Positions 15,551 to 28,384 of a stretch of 38,682 bases of DNA are shown one piece after another; positions within the stretch are counted from its first letter, which is position 1, and each line of letters opens with the position of its first letter. Source of the stretch: Ichthyophonus hoferi. Lineage: Eukaryota > Opisthokonta > Ichthyosporea > Ichthyophonida > Ichthyophonidae. Both the position numbers and the translations under genes were made by a program. The stretch is from positions 74,330 to 113,011 of the forward strand of contig NAOQ01000121.1 in assembly GCA_002751075.1 (NCBI GenBank). The letters run 5' to 3'. The notes beneath the pieces are model-generated. The model did no database searches. It was not told the DNA's origin and saw only the letters and a list, made by a program, of their open reading frames with translations.

Positions 15551-18354
15551 TGCGGGCCCACTTCAAGTCATTTGTCTTCTTTTAATGATTGCATGAATAC
15601 GGTAAATACGGAGTGTTAACACAATACTCATTGGGATCCCTTCCAAAAAAAAAGAAAAAGAAGCCTTGGTTACATACAATTATTATTGTATGGCCAATCC
15701 TGTCTGATAATTAACTAATCATTTTCCATGCTAAACTTACACGCTAAAATGCTCTGTTCATAAAGAGGGTGATGTAGATAGCTGAATTTGTATATGCATT
15801 TAGTAGAAACTGCATAAAGAGCATAATATTTTTAAAGGAATAAATTGATATATTTAAATTTAATCATAGAATAGCTTTTACTCAGAAAGCAGAGAATTTC
15901 ACCTTATCCTCAATTAATCAATAAGCAATTCATCTGTATTTAACCACACTTCCATGACGCCATGATCATAAAGCCCAATTCAAACTTTACCCTATGCGTT
16001 AAACTCAAGGCCCAAATCGCATTGCATTGCATTTCTAATGACTATTGCCGAATTGGAAGCTTGGAAAAAAGTATCCCAATTTAGTTTCAAATGCTCTCGA
16101 GTAAATGAAATAAGCTTCTTAAATAAAAAACGTGCTCAATTAAGGCTATCTTGTATATTATTCTTATTCTATAAAAGAACTTGAATTTTAAGTCTATGAA
16201 TTGAGTTTTATTAAATCATGGGCCTATGTAACTGTTGTCTTACAGTTATTTTATATACAATTGTTCCAAAGAATAGAAGGATATGTGTTTATATTTTTAA
16301 TTTGATCTGCTGCAAATCATAGTCTTTTTTAATTATTGGTTTGAGGATCTCAGTGACAAACTTTTCCAGTATGCATATCTAATTCCATCTACTTAAAGAA
16401 TACCTTTAAATAAATGGCAAAATCATTATCAGTGTATTGCAAAAATGTTACGCAATAGAAATGACTTTCAACAACATCATTGGTAAAATCAATATTGAAT
16501 TTTAAAAAAAATTAGTATTTATAACCCCAGCATATTTTTTTGAAACTATACATCCAATGGCATGTGTACACGGATCGCAGTGATAATCTTAGACCTGATT
16601 ATGTGATACTATAATAAGTATACATAGATATTTCCGCTATGATAAGTACAATAAGACTTTTGAAAGATTTCTATATAATTAGTTACAATAAAGAAGATGA
16701 AGGTCTTTTAATATTTATGCCAAATATTTTACATCTATATGAGGAGCATGATGCAAGTAAAACAATTTTTGGAGGCATGAAGGCTCACTGATGAATCGAT
16801 GGTATTCTGGAAAGTTTATCATTGAGAGACAATACAATAAATATTTCTTTACCTTTCATCAAAAAAAATTATAGTCTTTTTTTTTGAATTATTTTTATTT
16901 ATTTTTATGAAATAAAGTTAAATTTCTGTTTCTAATTAAAAACCAAATTCTAATTAAAGACAAGAAATATGCCATAATAAGTAAATTTACCCACCTTGAA
17001 TGACGGGATAGGCCACTGTAAATATCATGGTTCATATGCTATTGGTTATTATAAACCTATAGGAATATAGAACTTTTATCTGCTATTTTTGTAATGTAAT
17101 ATAGCCAGGAGCCAGGCTAGGGAATATCAAATTAGCCACCCAATTACGTCACCTTAAAGCGGAACGCAAAACAATCAGAACCCATAGATTATTCCCCGCT
17201 CTACGTGTGTATCAAAGACAACTATGATACTTTTCCATTATTTATATACAATAAATAGCACATAAAAGGCTATTTAATATTATATTATCACATATTAGAA
17301 AGAGGCACAATGAGAACGTTAATGCACTTTCAGGCCTGGTATTAAACTTATCCGTCTTACCTACTTTTCAACACTCTTGACCTACAATCGAGCACGCCGC
17401 CATATCAATGTGATTTTTGATTCCATTAAAAGCCGATTTTAAGAATTTTTTTCTTGCATACTCCTCCAATATAAAATTAACTCGTTGTTGGCTTATTAAT
17501 AATATTTTGATCCATCATTTAATATTTTGTTTTTTTTTTCCTTCTGGAAATGACCACAAAACCCTTAACCATTTAGCCTTAATGGAGTAATCACCTACTT
17601 TGAGAAAATCATCTGGGTGTTTTACATCTACATTTACCATGAGTAACATACCTAAAACATCTGCCATAGTTCTATTGGTGTATATAATGATAAGTGACTT
17701 CATGACGAGAGTAAAGCGAAACTGTATGGATGTAGAGGCTGCCACAATCATTTATCGCTGATTCTGGTAAAAATCTTTGGAATTAACTTGACGTAACCAA
17801 CCTATTTTTTCAATAATACTTAATATTTAATTTGAAAAATATATATATATCAACATATCCAATATTAGTTCAATTTATACAATTATTAAGATGTGTCTAA
17901 GAGTAATGTGTTTTTAATAACCCAGTGCGCTGTGCATGTAATGCTGTGTAAGCCTACCATTGGCTAGACATCAGGGGTATCCAATACCACCATATATATA
18001 GGGATCAGTCCTATCACTTAATGGTAACATAATATGTATCTGCATGTTTTAAACGTATTTTCCGTACATAACACAACAGTTACTCTGCAGCTTATTCATT
18101 TCTATATGTTCATTATTTTTTGATAGGTTTTACTATTTAGCAACTATAATCGTTAATATCACAGAGAGTTGTAATTATACCCAAGAAACGCAACACTTTT
18201 GTACCCAGCTTTTTGTTGTTCAAGAGAGTGGTGCTAATTTATACATTGAAAGGCAAACACGTCTTCTTTAAAAGTTCAACACAACGTCGGTGCCTGTTTA
18301 CATAAGTCTTAAGTTTATAGACGACTACGACTTTGAACATCTATCAAGGACATA

Positions 18355-19699
18355 ATGACTACTGTTGATATTGAAATGACTGCTGCTGTGCAACAGCCTT
18401 CTCCTGTGGTTATTGAGGCAGCAGCAAAAGCAATCCAAACAGAACAAAGAGAGATAATCACCAAAGAACCGATGCAAACAAACGAACGTAAAATGGCAAA
18501 TGGCAGCACATCGAGGAAAGCAAGACTTCACTCTGGTCATGTCGCACAACATCAACTTCGACGAATGTTACAGGTAAGAAAGCATTGGTGCATTTAGTTC
18601 TACTGGCTTATGTAGAGTGGGTTGTTGCACCTTGTGGGTCGTGCTCGTTATCTAAAAAAAATATTCCTTTTTTTTAAGAATGACCAAACAATTGTGATGT
18701 GTTGTAGTACGTCATGTTTTTGCTTGTGGTGTGTGTTATTATTTGATGCTTTATGTGAAGGATTCCAAATAACATGGATTTTCTCTGCAGCAATCACATG
18801 GGTTTGCCCAACTTGAGATTATTCGACAGTTATGTGCTGGTAAGCTTTTTACACTTTTTTTTAATTCCTAGTTTTCTTTTACAAATATTATTCACTGTCT
18901 CATATATTTTTTTATGGTCACCTTTGTGTTCTGTTGTTTTTATTCCTTCCAGCTGTCTATATTTTCTCCTTCTAATTTGTTCTGCCTCGCTGGATATTGT
19001 GTAAACGTGAAATGATATTATTTTGTTTTGAGCTAGTAGTATAGGCATGCTATTGCATGTTCTTTGGTTTCTGAAAGCATTATCTAGTACAACTTTCCTT
19101 TATTTTTTTCTGTAAATTTTTTGACCTAAAGTAACTTTGTAAACTGCCAATGTGCACATGTATTTTTTTTTCTGTCGTTGTTGTGGGTTTGTGTTTTATC
19201 TTTTTATTTTTTTTTCTCTTCTTGCTTTTTATGAACTATTTGCATTTCATTTATGTTTTGTCTAAATTTAAGCCTACAAATAACAATTACACAGTCATTA
19301 TTTATTGTGCAGTTTATTAACACATTTTGTAACAGGTGGAACAATGGGTTTGTTTGCTTCTCCCGCGATTGATATAGATACATTTTCTGGTGCTAGTCAT
19401 TTACCTTCACAGTCAATGTAAGTTATTCTTCATGTTTTTTATTGTTGGATTGCTAGGAATGTACCCTCTCAGGATTTACTTGGCATTGGTTTATGAGAAT
19501 ACTATGTACTGTATGGCTGGTTTGGTTACAGGATTAATACCTAAACACATGTGCACCGGTATGATCAAAATAGTCATTTGAATGATATCATTCATTGCCT
19601 TAGAGCATATTCATAACCAGTGATTTTTCATTTAAAATTTAACCATATATCTCTGTCATTTACAGTCGTAAACCATCGTCTTTTGCAAGCTGTCAGTGA
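18355..19699 (+). CDS. Unrecognised 127-residue protein, four exons
   Basis: Exons 18355-18573, 18791-18839, 19336-19417 and 19666-19699 (TGA) join in phase with strong GTAAGA, GTAAGC and GTAAGT donors and CTGCAG, AACAG and TTACAG acceptors. The ATG at 18355 opens the first frame. The product is polar at the N-terminus (Ala/Gln-rich, residues 1-45) and then has a basic segment (SRKARLHSGH). Next comes a predicted amphipathic helix spanning the exon 1/2 junction (QHQLRRMLQQSHGFAQLEII). A Gly/Ser-rich hydrophobic part (GTMGLFASPAIDIDTFSGAS) is followed by the terminal RKPSSFASCQ, which looks like a basic-directed phosphorylation site. There is no signal peptide or membrane span. I recognise no family and propose no function. 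The gene is flanked on both sides by gene-poor DNA, and its introns are T/G-rich rather than C/T-rich like those of the other plus-strand genes. Confidence 0.7.
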
Positions 19700-21164
19700 C
19701 CAGCAAGCCAGACTACTATTTGATAGAAAATGATGGATACACTCCTGGACGAAGGTTGTGATAGTGACAGTGATACATTATAGATAGAAAGGAAAGAGAA
19801 AATGAAGGCTGAACCGGCTTTTTAATAATTTGTATGCCATTTATAGTTCACGTCTGGTGTGATAACTCCGTATGTTTATGCTTTGGTATAGGAAAAGATG
19901 GCACACACGTGTTAGGTTTTGTTCTGGTAATATAACATATAGATGCTATTGTTTTTTGAATTTACTTAATAGCTTGTGTTTTATATTTATACGAATCATT
20001 GCTTCTCCATCTACTCCGTCTGCGTAGATTTGTTTCAGGTCAATCCCAGTTAAAACATACTAAGCTCTCTCGATCTTTAATATATTCTAACGTAGATATA
20101 TTACAAAAATTATAACCTTGTAGTGCTTGTCGTCCTAGCGCGTCGACGAAGCCACTTTTTTGTTTTTATATTGAATAACATTCCTAGTATAAATAAGTAT
20201 TCATGTTATATATAAGACACCCCTGAAAGCAATGATCTATTGTCTATATGTAATGTTTTAGCTTTATTAAGAATACCTGGGCGCCCTGTCCGGGCAGCTT
20301 CTTTTAAACCAATAAATATCCACATGACTGTGAATATATATAGTTATCTGCTCTGGCATTTAGAGTAACCATATCACACATGATATACGTATGGTAACGG
20401 TTAACTTAATTGCAACCTTGAAAGTCCCACGTGAGAATTTGTCTCATGGAGTAGATGATTTTATCAGATTTATGTCTTGACCTTGGCAGACCTATATGAG
20501 CTTATCAAATCATCTTATATTGGTTATTTCGCTTGTACAAGAATAAGATCCAATCGTACAAGGGCATACATTTTTTTCCCTTGTTGGGGTTGCCTGGAAT
20601 ATAAATTAGCCTACATCAGTAAACATTTATTTGTATTGGCGCTTAAATTGAAAGATATTCTTTAATTAATTCAAAATTGGGCTGAAGCTTCTATTTATTT
20701 TTAATTTTATGCCATTACGCCAGAGTTTTATATTCTTACGAATATCGAGGATTTGATATGGGAGTCAATCTACTCATTGATACTATCATATCATCTCAAT
20801 AGCATATTTCCCATCAATTAAGTTACCTCTAGTGTTAACATGCATAATAATGGTGTGGTGAAGAAAGAAAAAGTATGCGTGATAGTCAGTCAGACAACGC
20901 ATATAGCATACATAGCAAATATAAAATCAGCGCAACTTCGGCAAATACAAATATACGAAAAAAGCTGGAAACAAGATTACTGGTGAAACTTTCGACCAAT
21001 AGTATTATGGTATTGGCCGTAGGAATGCTAGATCTTTGAAACTCAGATCAACTCATTTTAATGCCGACTTGTCGGGGCTCAGTTTTAAAGAAAGATGTAC
21101 AGTAGTACAATACTAAATCTCTGTGTTGAAGTGGTTTATTGTAATTACATAAAACTGCAATTTT

Positions 21165-21197
21165 TATATATTTATATATATATATATATATATATAT
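21165..21197. repeat. (TA)n microsatellite
   Basis: A run of alternating T and A of about 30 bases. Confidence 0.85.
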
Positions 21198-21340
21198 TCT
21201 CTTAAAAATAATACTCATTGGGCTATACACTTAACAATTGCACATTTATCTGCTTTGCCGTACTTAGCTTTGGGCTTACTGATTTTATATTGGCTTTGTG
21301 CCCTTTTCACTCTCAAGGTAATCTTGCCGAATCATGCACG

Positions 21341-21650
21341 ACCTTAAGTTAAAATCACGTATTTCTATTATTTCATAACTCTTTGGAAATTATCCCTACT
21401 AACTACACATTTATAGTACCCAATCTCAGTTTAACTTAATTCCATAGGGACAAATGTTTTGTTATTACACAACATTAGTAAATATACGAGTCTTGTATGA
21501 CCTTGAGGTAAAATTAGGTACTTCAATTTCTTCATAACTCTGATAAATTATCTCTGCTAACTACGTACTTATAGCACCCAATTTGGGTTTAACTTAATTC
21601 CAAACAATATTTACAGCGACAAATGTTTTCATACATAACTTAATTAAATA
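21341..21650. repeat. Tandem duplication, about 159-bp period, two diverged units
   Basis: Unit 1 from 21341 (ACCTTAAGTTAAAAT) and unit 2 from 21500 (ACCTTGAGGTAAAAT) keep the same order of blocks: TTCATAACTCT, AATTATC, CTAACTAC, TTATAG.ACCCAAT, GTTTAACTTAATTCCA and GACAAATGTTTT. Unit 2 has a short insertion before the last block. Function unknown. Confidence 0.75.
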
Positions 21651-22861
21651 CAGTTAGTTCTGATTGAGTTTTGAATGTACGTATCGTAATAGCGGTACTC
21701 ATGTTTTTTATTAAAAATCACGGATTAAATAAATAAGCCCTCATTATTGGCTGTTTAGGTTTAAGCCAACTACATAATAGCTTTGGGCACTGGCAAGTAA
21801 GTTTGACATCATCTTTTAACCTACGGGGTTTTACCTTACAGGGATTGGATCGATGTACACCCAATGAGGTCAATTATATTAATTCATTTAACTGTTAAAT
21901 AATATCCTTATATGTAGGTACGATAATATTAGCCCGATCGACTTCAGGTTTTATTACTTTCACATCACACCATTATATATATTATAGTACACACATATAT
22001 CCAATACATTGCAAATGCTATAAAATGCATATCCCCAACTATCTATTATTTTACATTTTATCTCACTCTCCCGTCAAAGCAAAGAAAACAGAGTGAGTGT
22101 AGGCAACACGTTTCAAAAATAATTTTATCTTCTCATCGCAATCAGTTTATATTGTATGCAGTCTTACAATTTCGGTAGCTTATTTATAACGTGAAATACG
22201 TACAGATAGTTTTTTTACAACTGTATTATTTTTATGGTACATAAAACATTAATTTTTTTGATCACTGCTGTGTAACAAATATTGATATGTATAATACTAT
22301 TAAATACCAAATACCAATTTTACCGAGATAACATGTTCTAGAGACGATAATATTTAGTATGGGCAACCCAGATTTAAAAAAGCGCAGCACTAGTACATGC
22401 ATAGGCGTATTTAATGACGTAATAGTACACTAGATACCGCATTGGACTCGTGAAAATTAATCACTTTCCTAATATCTTCGAGGCTGTTAAGAGCGATTCA
22501 ATAATGCAAGGATTATATATTTAAACCTTTCTTGCTTTTTTGATTGGGTAATAGTTTTTTCTACCGTAGCATGCAACAAGATTTATCAACAGTTTGAAGC
22601 GACAATAAAAAAAATCCGCACGTATGTATGGGTTCAGCGTACAATATGGTGACAGTACATGATGTGTATGTTATCTTTTTATAACCATATATAATATTGC
22701 AACATTCGGGGCTTAGAGAAATAAAAAAAAATTACCTGATCAAAGCAATGTTGGACAACCATTTCAAACGTGCTAGGCCCCTCGTGAATTTGTTCGAACT
22801 TCGATCATGCTTCTTTTCTGTCAGCCCACTGCTCTGCCTACACACATCTTCTGGAAAATGT

Positions 22862-22915
22862 TATGATCGAAAATATTACGATTATAAATATGATCGCAGA
22901 TATCGCGATTACAGG
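22862..22915. repeat. 27-bp tandem duplication, two units
   Basis: TATGATCG starts at 22862 and again at 22889. The units share the pattern TATGATCG.A.ATAT..CGATTA.A. Confidence 0.7.
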
Positions 22916-24002
22916 ATTCAAAAAGTGTAGATCAATAATATAATCGATCTAAATACTGCGCCAATAAAAACAATATTCGAATGCCTTTCTTAAACGATAT
23001 TATTGGATCCTTGCGGAATATTTTATTAGCGAGGTAAATGCTGAATCAATATATATATGATCTATTATTATATATACAAGTTAATTTAAAATATTATTAA
23101 CTTAACACATTATTTCAATACTAATGCTACAATTTTTTATCAATTAACACACCAGGCTTTGCAATTAATTAACTATGTTATATTTATCATTGTATTCAAA
23201 TTCAAATGTAAGTTAATCCAGACCCATTACTTACTTATCATACCAACTTTTAACTGGGCAACCCCACTTATTATTAAAAAATAGTAACAATTCTAGCAAT
23301 AATCAAGGTCTAATCACGGTGATTAAATGGTTAGCAACACTTAACAGTTATTAAAATACTAAATGAATAATTTCCGGCGAGCTCCCGAAAGGCCACATCT
23401 AAAACGATTCGTTCTAATGACTACTGTCTCTTGACATAACCAATAGCAACACAATCGATATTCTAAGGATGCACCGAGGTCACGCGTTTTCAATTTTGAC
23501 TGCAGGTCAACCCCTCCGGACGCAGCATTCATGTCCATTGACACGGAAAGCAAAAGGATGCTACGAGCATTGGGAGCCAAAAATTTGTTGACATAAACTC
23601 TTTCGGTTTGAATCCTATAACTATAACGGGAAATGACGTTCAAATTCTTACAAAATGATCTTGATCTATTATCCTAATAGGGTAATGGCACTAATGGTCA
23701 ATATATCTAATAAAAAGCATATTAAGTAAAATGACTATGAGAAAACTCTCCACGAGACAAAACCCGTAAGGCGTGCCATAGATGGCAATATGTATGTCTT
23801 TAGTATGAACACATGTTATCCGAAGGGTTCTATTATTAGAATATATTTAGTTTGACTTCAATTGCATCACTTCTTTTTATTTTGGTATTTTTCTATACCC
23901 CTGCTCTTAGATCAGAACTTATCGTTCGTTACCTTTCCATCTTAATTTTAAACTTTAATATGTGAGTCATCAAAATATTCAATAAAAACTAAAAACAAAG
24001 AT

Positions 24003-24715
24003 NNNNNNNNNNNNNNNNNNNNNNNNNNNNNNNNNNNNNNNNNNNNNNNNNNNNNNNNNNNNNNNNNNNNNNNNNNNNNNNNNNNNNNNNNNNNNNNNNN
24101 NNNNNNNNNNNNNNNNNNNNNNNNNNNNNNNNNNNNNNNNNNNNNNNNNNNNNNNNNNNNNNNNNNNNNNNNNNNNNNNNNNNNNNNNNNNNNNNNNNNN
24201 NNNNNNNNNNNNNNNNNNNNNNNNNNNNNNNNNNNNNNNNNNNNNNNNNNNNNNNNNNNNNNNNNNNNNNNNNNNNNNNNNNNNNNNNNNNNNNNNNNNN
24301 NNNNNNNNNNNNNNNNNNNNNNNNNNNNNNNNNNNNNNNNNNNNNNNNNNNNNNNNNNNNNNNNNNNNNNNNNNNNNNNNNNNNNNNNNNNNNNNNNNNN
24401 NNNNNNNNNNNNNNNNNNNNNNNNNNNNNNNNNNNNNNNNNNNNNNNNNNNNNNNNNNNNNNNNNNNNNNNNNNNNNNNNNNNNNNNNNNNNNNNNNNNN
24501 NNNNNNNNNNNNNNNNNNNNNNNNNNNNNNNNNNNNNNNNNNNNNNNNNNNNNNNNNNNNNNNNNNNNNNNNNNNNNNNNNNNNNNNNNNNNNNNNNNNN
24601 NNNNNNNNNNNNNNNNNNNNNNNNNNNNNNNNNNNNNNNNNNNNNNNNNNNNNNNNNNNNNNNNNNNNNNNNNNNNNNNNNNNNNNNNNNNNNNNNNNNN
24701 NNNNNNNNNNNNNNN
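24003..24715. other. Assembly gap (Ns)
   Basis: A run of 713 unknown bases. The true length and content are not known. Any open frame reported across it is meaningless. Confidence 0.99.
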
Positions 24716-25857
24716 AACAATTAATATAAATTAACTGTTAGCATATTTATTTTTATTAAATATTGGGTCGTTGTTTTTGGTTTTGATTGAATATTTTGAT
24801 GATCCACATACTGAAATTTAAAATTTCTAATTTGAAGATGAAAAAGTACAGTAAATCCCTCATTCCTCATTGGGCTACTCTTTCCATAGCTTCAAATAGA
24901 AAGTACGCGCTCCATTTACGCGGAAAAAAAGTTCAGATTTTAATGAAAAATAAATATTGATTACAGCTTTCCTAAATTTTTAATTTAACTCTTAATTGCG
25001 TACTCCCGGAATGCCAGTGGGTAAAAAAATTTCTTAAGGAAAATATGTTTGTCTAGAGGTAATCTACCTATAGTGTTTTTTATAAGCGGTATTTTCCTGT
25101 AGTTTATAGCCTACTTTAAAACAACCTCATGGTGATCCCTATCAATGTATGTAATTATTAGATATATATTTATTTATTGGCTTTGTAGTAAGTAGTTTTC
25201 TTTAAGTTATACCTACCTGAACTGGAGGAGGAAGTTTTTTTTGGAGATGTTGAATATGAATCTCATTTCCAAATCACATTATATTATTATTTCCTAGTGT
25301 ATTATAGTTTAAATACAGTGCATAAAAACAATTTATATACTGTTGTCTAACAAAGGGACATATAGCTAATTGGCAAACCTGTATGAATGTCTTGCTATAA
25401 TGTCCTTAGCTCTAAATATAGGCTATGGTGATACAGCTAGTTCTGAGATTTGGAAACAATCATTGACAACGTCCAGTGCTTCATGAATATTTTGTTTTAT
25501 TGCTCTATATATGGTATGACGTGCTAAAACCAGATAAGTAAGCCAAGATCAAAATGACGTTACATACTTTCGGTCACGACCGCAAAAATTCTCGATCGCT
25601 TATTCATTATAATCACGGCCCCAATCTCAATCTTTTTTGATAATCGGCATCAATCAATGATGATGCCCTCCCTTGGTGAAAGTGTGTTGAAATAAACTGC
25701 GCACTGTACTTGTGCATATTCCCTAGAATGTTTTCAGTTTGTTTGCTTAAGGAATCGCTAGATATAGTTTATTGTGCAGTGTTTTAAATATATATAGACC
25801 AATAATTATTAATCGCTATATAAAAGTCATGCATCGCGACTTAGCTCGTCCCGAATA

Positions 25858-26260
25858 CCCGAATACTGGCACAGCTAGCATTCTTTTGTACTTAGTTAAT
25901 CCAGACTTGTTAATTGAGCAGACAATGCTTAACTAGGAATGCATATCAAAATGTTAGCTGTCCTAGTATTAAGCAGGGGAAGCCCATGATATGCGGTTAA
26001 CAGTAAATGACCACCAACCGGTCAGCACCACAGGTAGCAATATCACCAACCATGACACCCCACCTCTACTGAGGGATTGCCTTGGGCAGATACTTATTCT
26101 GAAACTGGATTACACTACCTTCAATTTCTTGGCCCAGTGCCATCACAACACAGTAGCTTCTAAAGACCAGACTGGCCTTCTAGTATCCCGCCTAATACTA
26201 ATAAACGTGTTTTCGGTGAGTTCCCGAAGACCCCACGAGGGCCACGTGTCTTACACACCT
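25858..26260. mobile_element. Palindromic element family, diverged copy 2
   Basis: GCACAGCTAGCATTCTTTTG at 25868-25887 matches copy 1 at 8555-8574 almost exactly. It is mirrored at about 25950-25975 by AAAATGTTAGCTGTCCTAGT, then ATTAAGC. Farther right, TTGGCCCAGTGCCATCACAA at 26129-26148 matches the right arm of copy 1 (8812-8831), and the CCCGAA...GGGCCACG block near 26224-26246 matches its CCCCGAAAGCCACG. An insertion of roughly 130 bases separates these parts. The copy looks like a rearranged, shorter relative of the 8381-8937 element. Confidence 0.55.
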
Positions 26261-28384
26261 CAGAATTCAGTACTCGGCTTAAATATTCGGATAGAAGTCA
26301 CAGGAACGAACCCAGCACTTTTTAAAAGAGACTATGTAAAATAAAATTAAAGAAAAATATTAGAATTTATATTACACTCTTGTATCTACCTGATTTTGTT
26401 TTTTTTCGTGAGTTAGTAAGCTTAATTTACAAGACTATAAAGTATCTGTGTATCAATTCTGCATATTTAGACCTGGTGAAATAGATGCATAGCAGATATA
26501 GAGCCATAGCAACACAACATAAACTACATCAGCAACTAAACATACAAGTTTTTGACGTTTGATCATTTCATGATTACAATTTCTGAACTGCAATTTGAAC
26601 TATTACTATTCATATTCATATGGGAAACCAATCTTCATATATTACTCCTAACCATCCAATTTGTATCTCGCTGTTACACATGTTCTTGGTTACATCAATG
26701 TAGAAATGTTTTGATACCTAATAATTACTGCATAGCCCTTAAGCCATTAAATATTTTTTTAATAGTTTCTTAAATGTAAATAGTCATCCCCATAATTGTT
26801 TTAGCATTAGCTGCAATAACACCAGTGTATTTTCCTTTTTCACCCTTCAGTCCACAGTCAATGTAATCCGACAGTATATTACAATATCAATTTTAAATGA
26901 TTCAACACTTACCAAGTTTCCTTATTCTATAATATGTACACACTCTGTCCATCTTGTGCACATACCAGGAAATCGATGAAAATGAGAGACCAAAGCAATA
27001 TAAAATTGTTCTTTACTTGAAAAATAATAAAAAAAGTAATTTGAAAAAATAATTGTCAATTTTGAATCACGTTGCTGTGGTACTCATTCTGGTTCCACAA
27101 TCATAATATTGTGACTGACTGTATTGCAATCTTGGGATACTACCCTCCCTACCCATTCACGTATGGTGAGATGTGACTTATATGAAAACCAAATTTGATA
27201 GGAGTTTAAAGAACCGAGAAAGATTACAGAGAGATCAAAACGTCCAATACTGGTCAACTCTTCAATAGAAACACAAAACTAGTTACTTAAAAATTTAACA
27301 CTACAGGACCATCACAAGAATGGGTTTTAAATATTATACTTTCATTGGTGTATATATAGAATCACACATATTTACGTCATTAAAAGCATATTTGCCCCCT
27401 GATCCAAACCAATTGTAGTCAAGTCTGATATATTCCCACCTTGTCACCTGACATAACATGATAACCCAATTCCCGGTCCATGTCTAGCTACAGTATTTAT
27501 TAATAATTGCGTTTCATATCAGATAATATAAGCCATTATTTTTGGTCAGTTTTTTAAAAATTCAATCACATTTTCAAACCGTACCCGCGTTTTCCAAACA
27601 AATCGGTTCACATAACAACGTATCAGATCATACATAGAGCATGTGATCTTGATCCTAAAAACTCCCAGTTCAAATATTTAACCTAATATGGTATTTTGTG
27701 GGTTTGTTCAGCAGACCCGAATATATTTTTTTGAGCACACGAAAATGAAATATTTCAAATTTTCAGATTTGATGCAACAAAACAAGATAGGCGAAGTAGA
27801 TACAAGTGAACAATAGAGCCTGAAGTAAAGGCCTAAGTGAACATCAGATAACGTCGGTAAATACATCCAATAAAATACTTTTTCTGAATCACGTTTAAAA
27901 TACAATATTTATCCTCGCAATTACCAATAAGAGATTAGCGAGGCAGTTTGATTGTAGCTGCACTTTAAACTTAGCGGTTTTGTTTGTTTCTTGCATGTTA
28001 AATCTTACACCAAGTAAAGATTTGATCCAATAACTCTTCTCTGGGAAAAACTCCCAATAGCCAAGATCATCTTTCTATTGTAAAGATATTCATCGTTCCT
28101 ATTGGAGAATTCATGGGCTAACCCAATTTAAAAATAAATAGCATTTACGTGTATTTATAACCTATTATTCTATTCGCTAGTATTCACCAATTAGTAGCTT
28201 TAAACACATAAACGTTACCCCATTAGCCATAGACCGCTATGTAAAGCCATGTGCAACATAATTTTTAAACATCAATCAATGCATTTCTCAGTATAGTGTA
28301 GTACATACTATTATTAATACTATATATCGGTATGCTTGTATAGCAGCCGTTAGTTGTATACCTTATATTATATACCAAGGGACC

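Larger units (their letters stand above)
14016..18354. other. Gene-poor AT-rich block, PSMA5 to the 127-residue gene
   Basis: The block holds a 22-bp tandem repeat and inverted-repeat element copy B at its left. From about 15560 to 18354 I see AT-rich sequence with no conserved or splice-supported coding region. One minus-strand frame at 17515-17751 has unusually balanced composition, with a stretch reading KHPDDFLKVGDYSIKAKWLR, but no family or partner exon was identified. Confidence 0.55.
19700..28384. other. Gene-poor AT-rich block with assembly gap
   Basis: No conserved coding exon was found. Contents: the 3' flank of the 127-residue gene, a small GC-rich palindromic patch near 20280-20300 (GGGCGCCCTGTCCGGGC), a TA microsatellite at 21165-21197, a tandem duplication at 21341-21650, a 27-bp duplication at 22862-22915, a run of Ns at 24003-24715, and palindromic element copy 2 at about 25858-26260 with a related fragment near 23370-23400. 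The open frame at 25991-26344 lies in repeat sequence and is not accepted as a gene. Confidence 0.55.

Noticed and set aside
20275-20300. GC-rich palindromic patch GGGCGCCCTGTCCGGGC as a structured RNA or terminator
   Set aside because: Very short, isolated, and with no adjacent gene or matching copy. Could be chance.
23359-23643. 94-codon minus-strand frame
   Set aside because: No family match or partner exons. Its edge shares a block with the palindromic element family, so it is probably repeat-derived.
23989-24720. 243-codon frame of unknown residues
   Set aside because: Produced entirely by the run of Ns.
26280-26330. GTGCTGGGTTCGTTCC (minus strand) resembling a tRNA B box, possible SINE
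   Set aside because: No A box at the right distance and no tRNA-like fold. Treated as chance or a decayed repeat.
25991-26344. 117-codon plus-strand open frame
   Set aside because: Lies inside palindromic element copy 2 and shows no recognisable protein or splice support.
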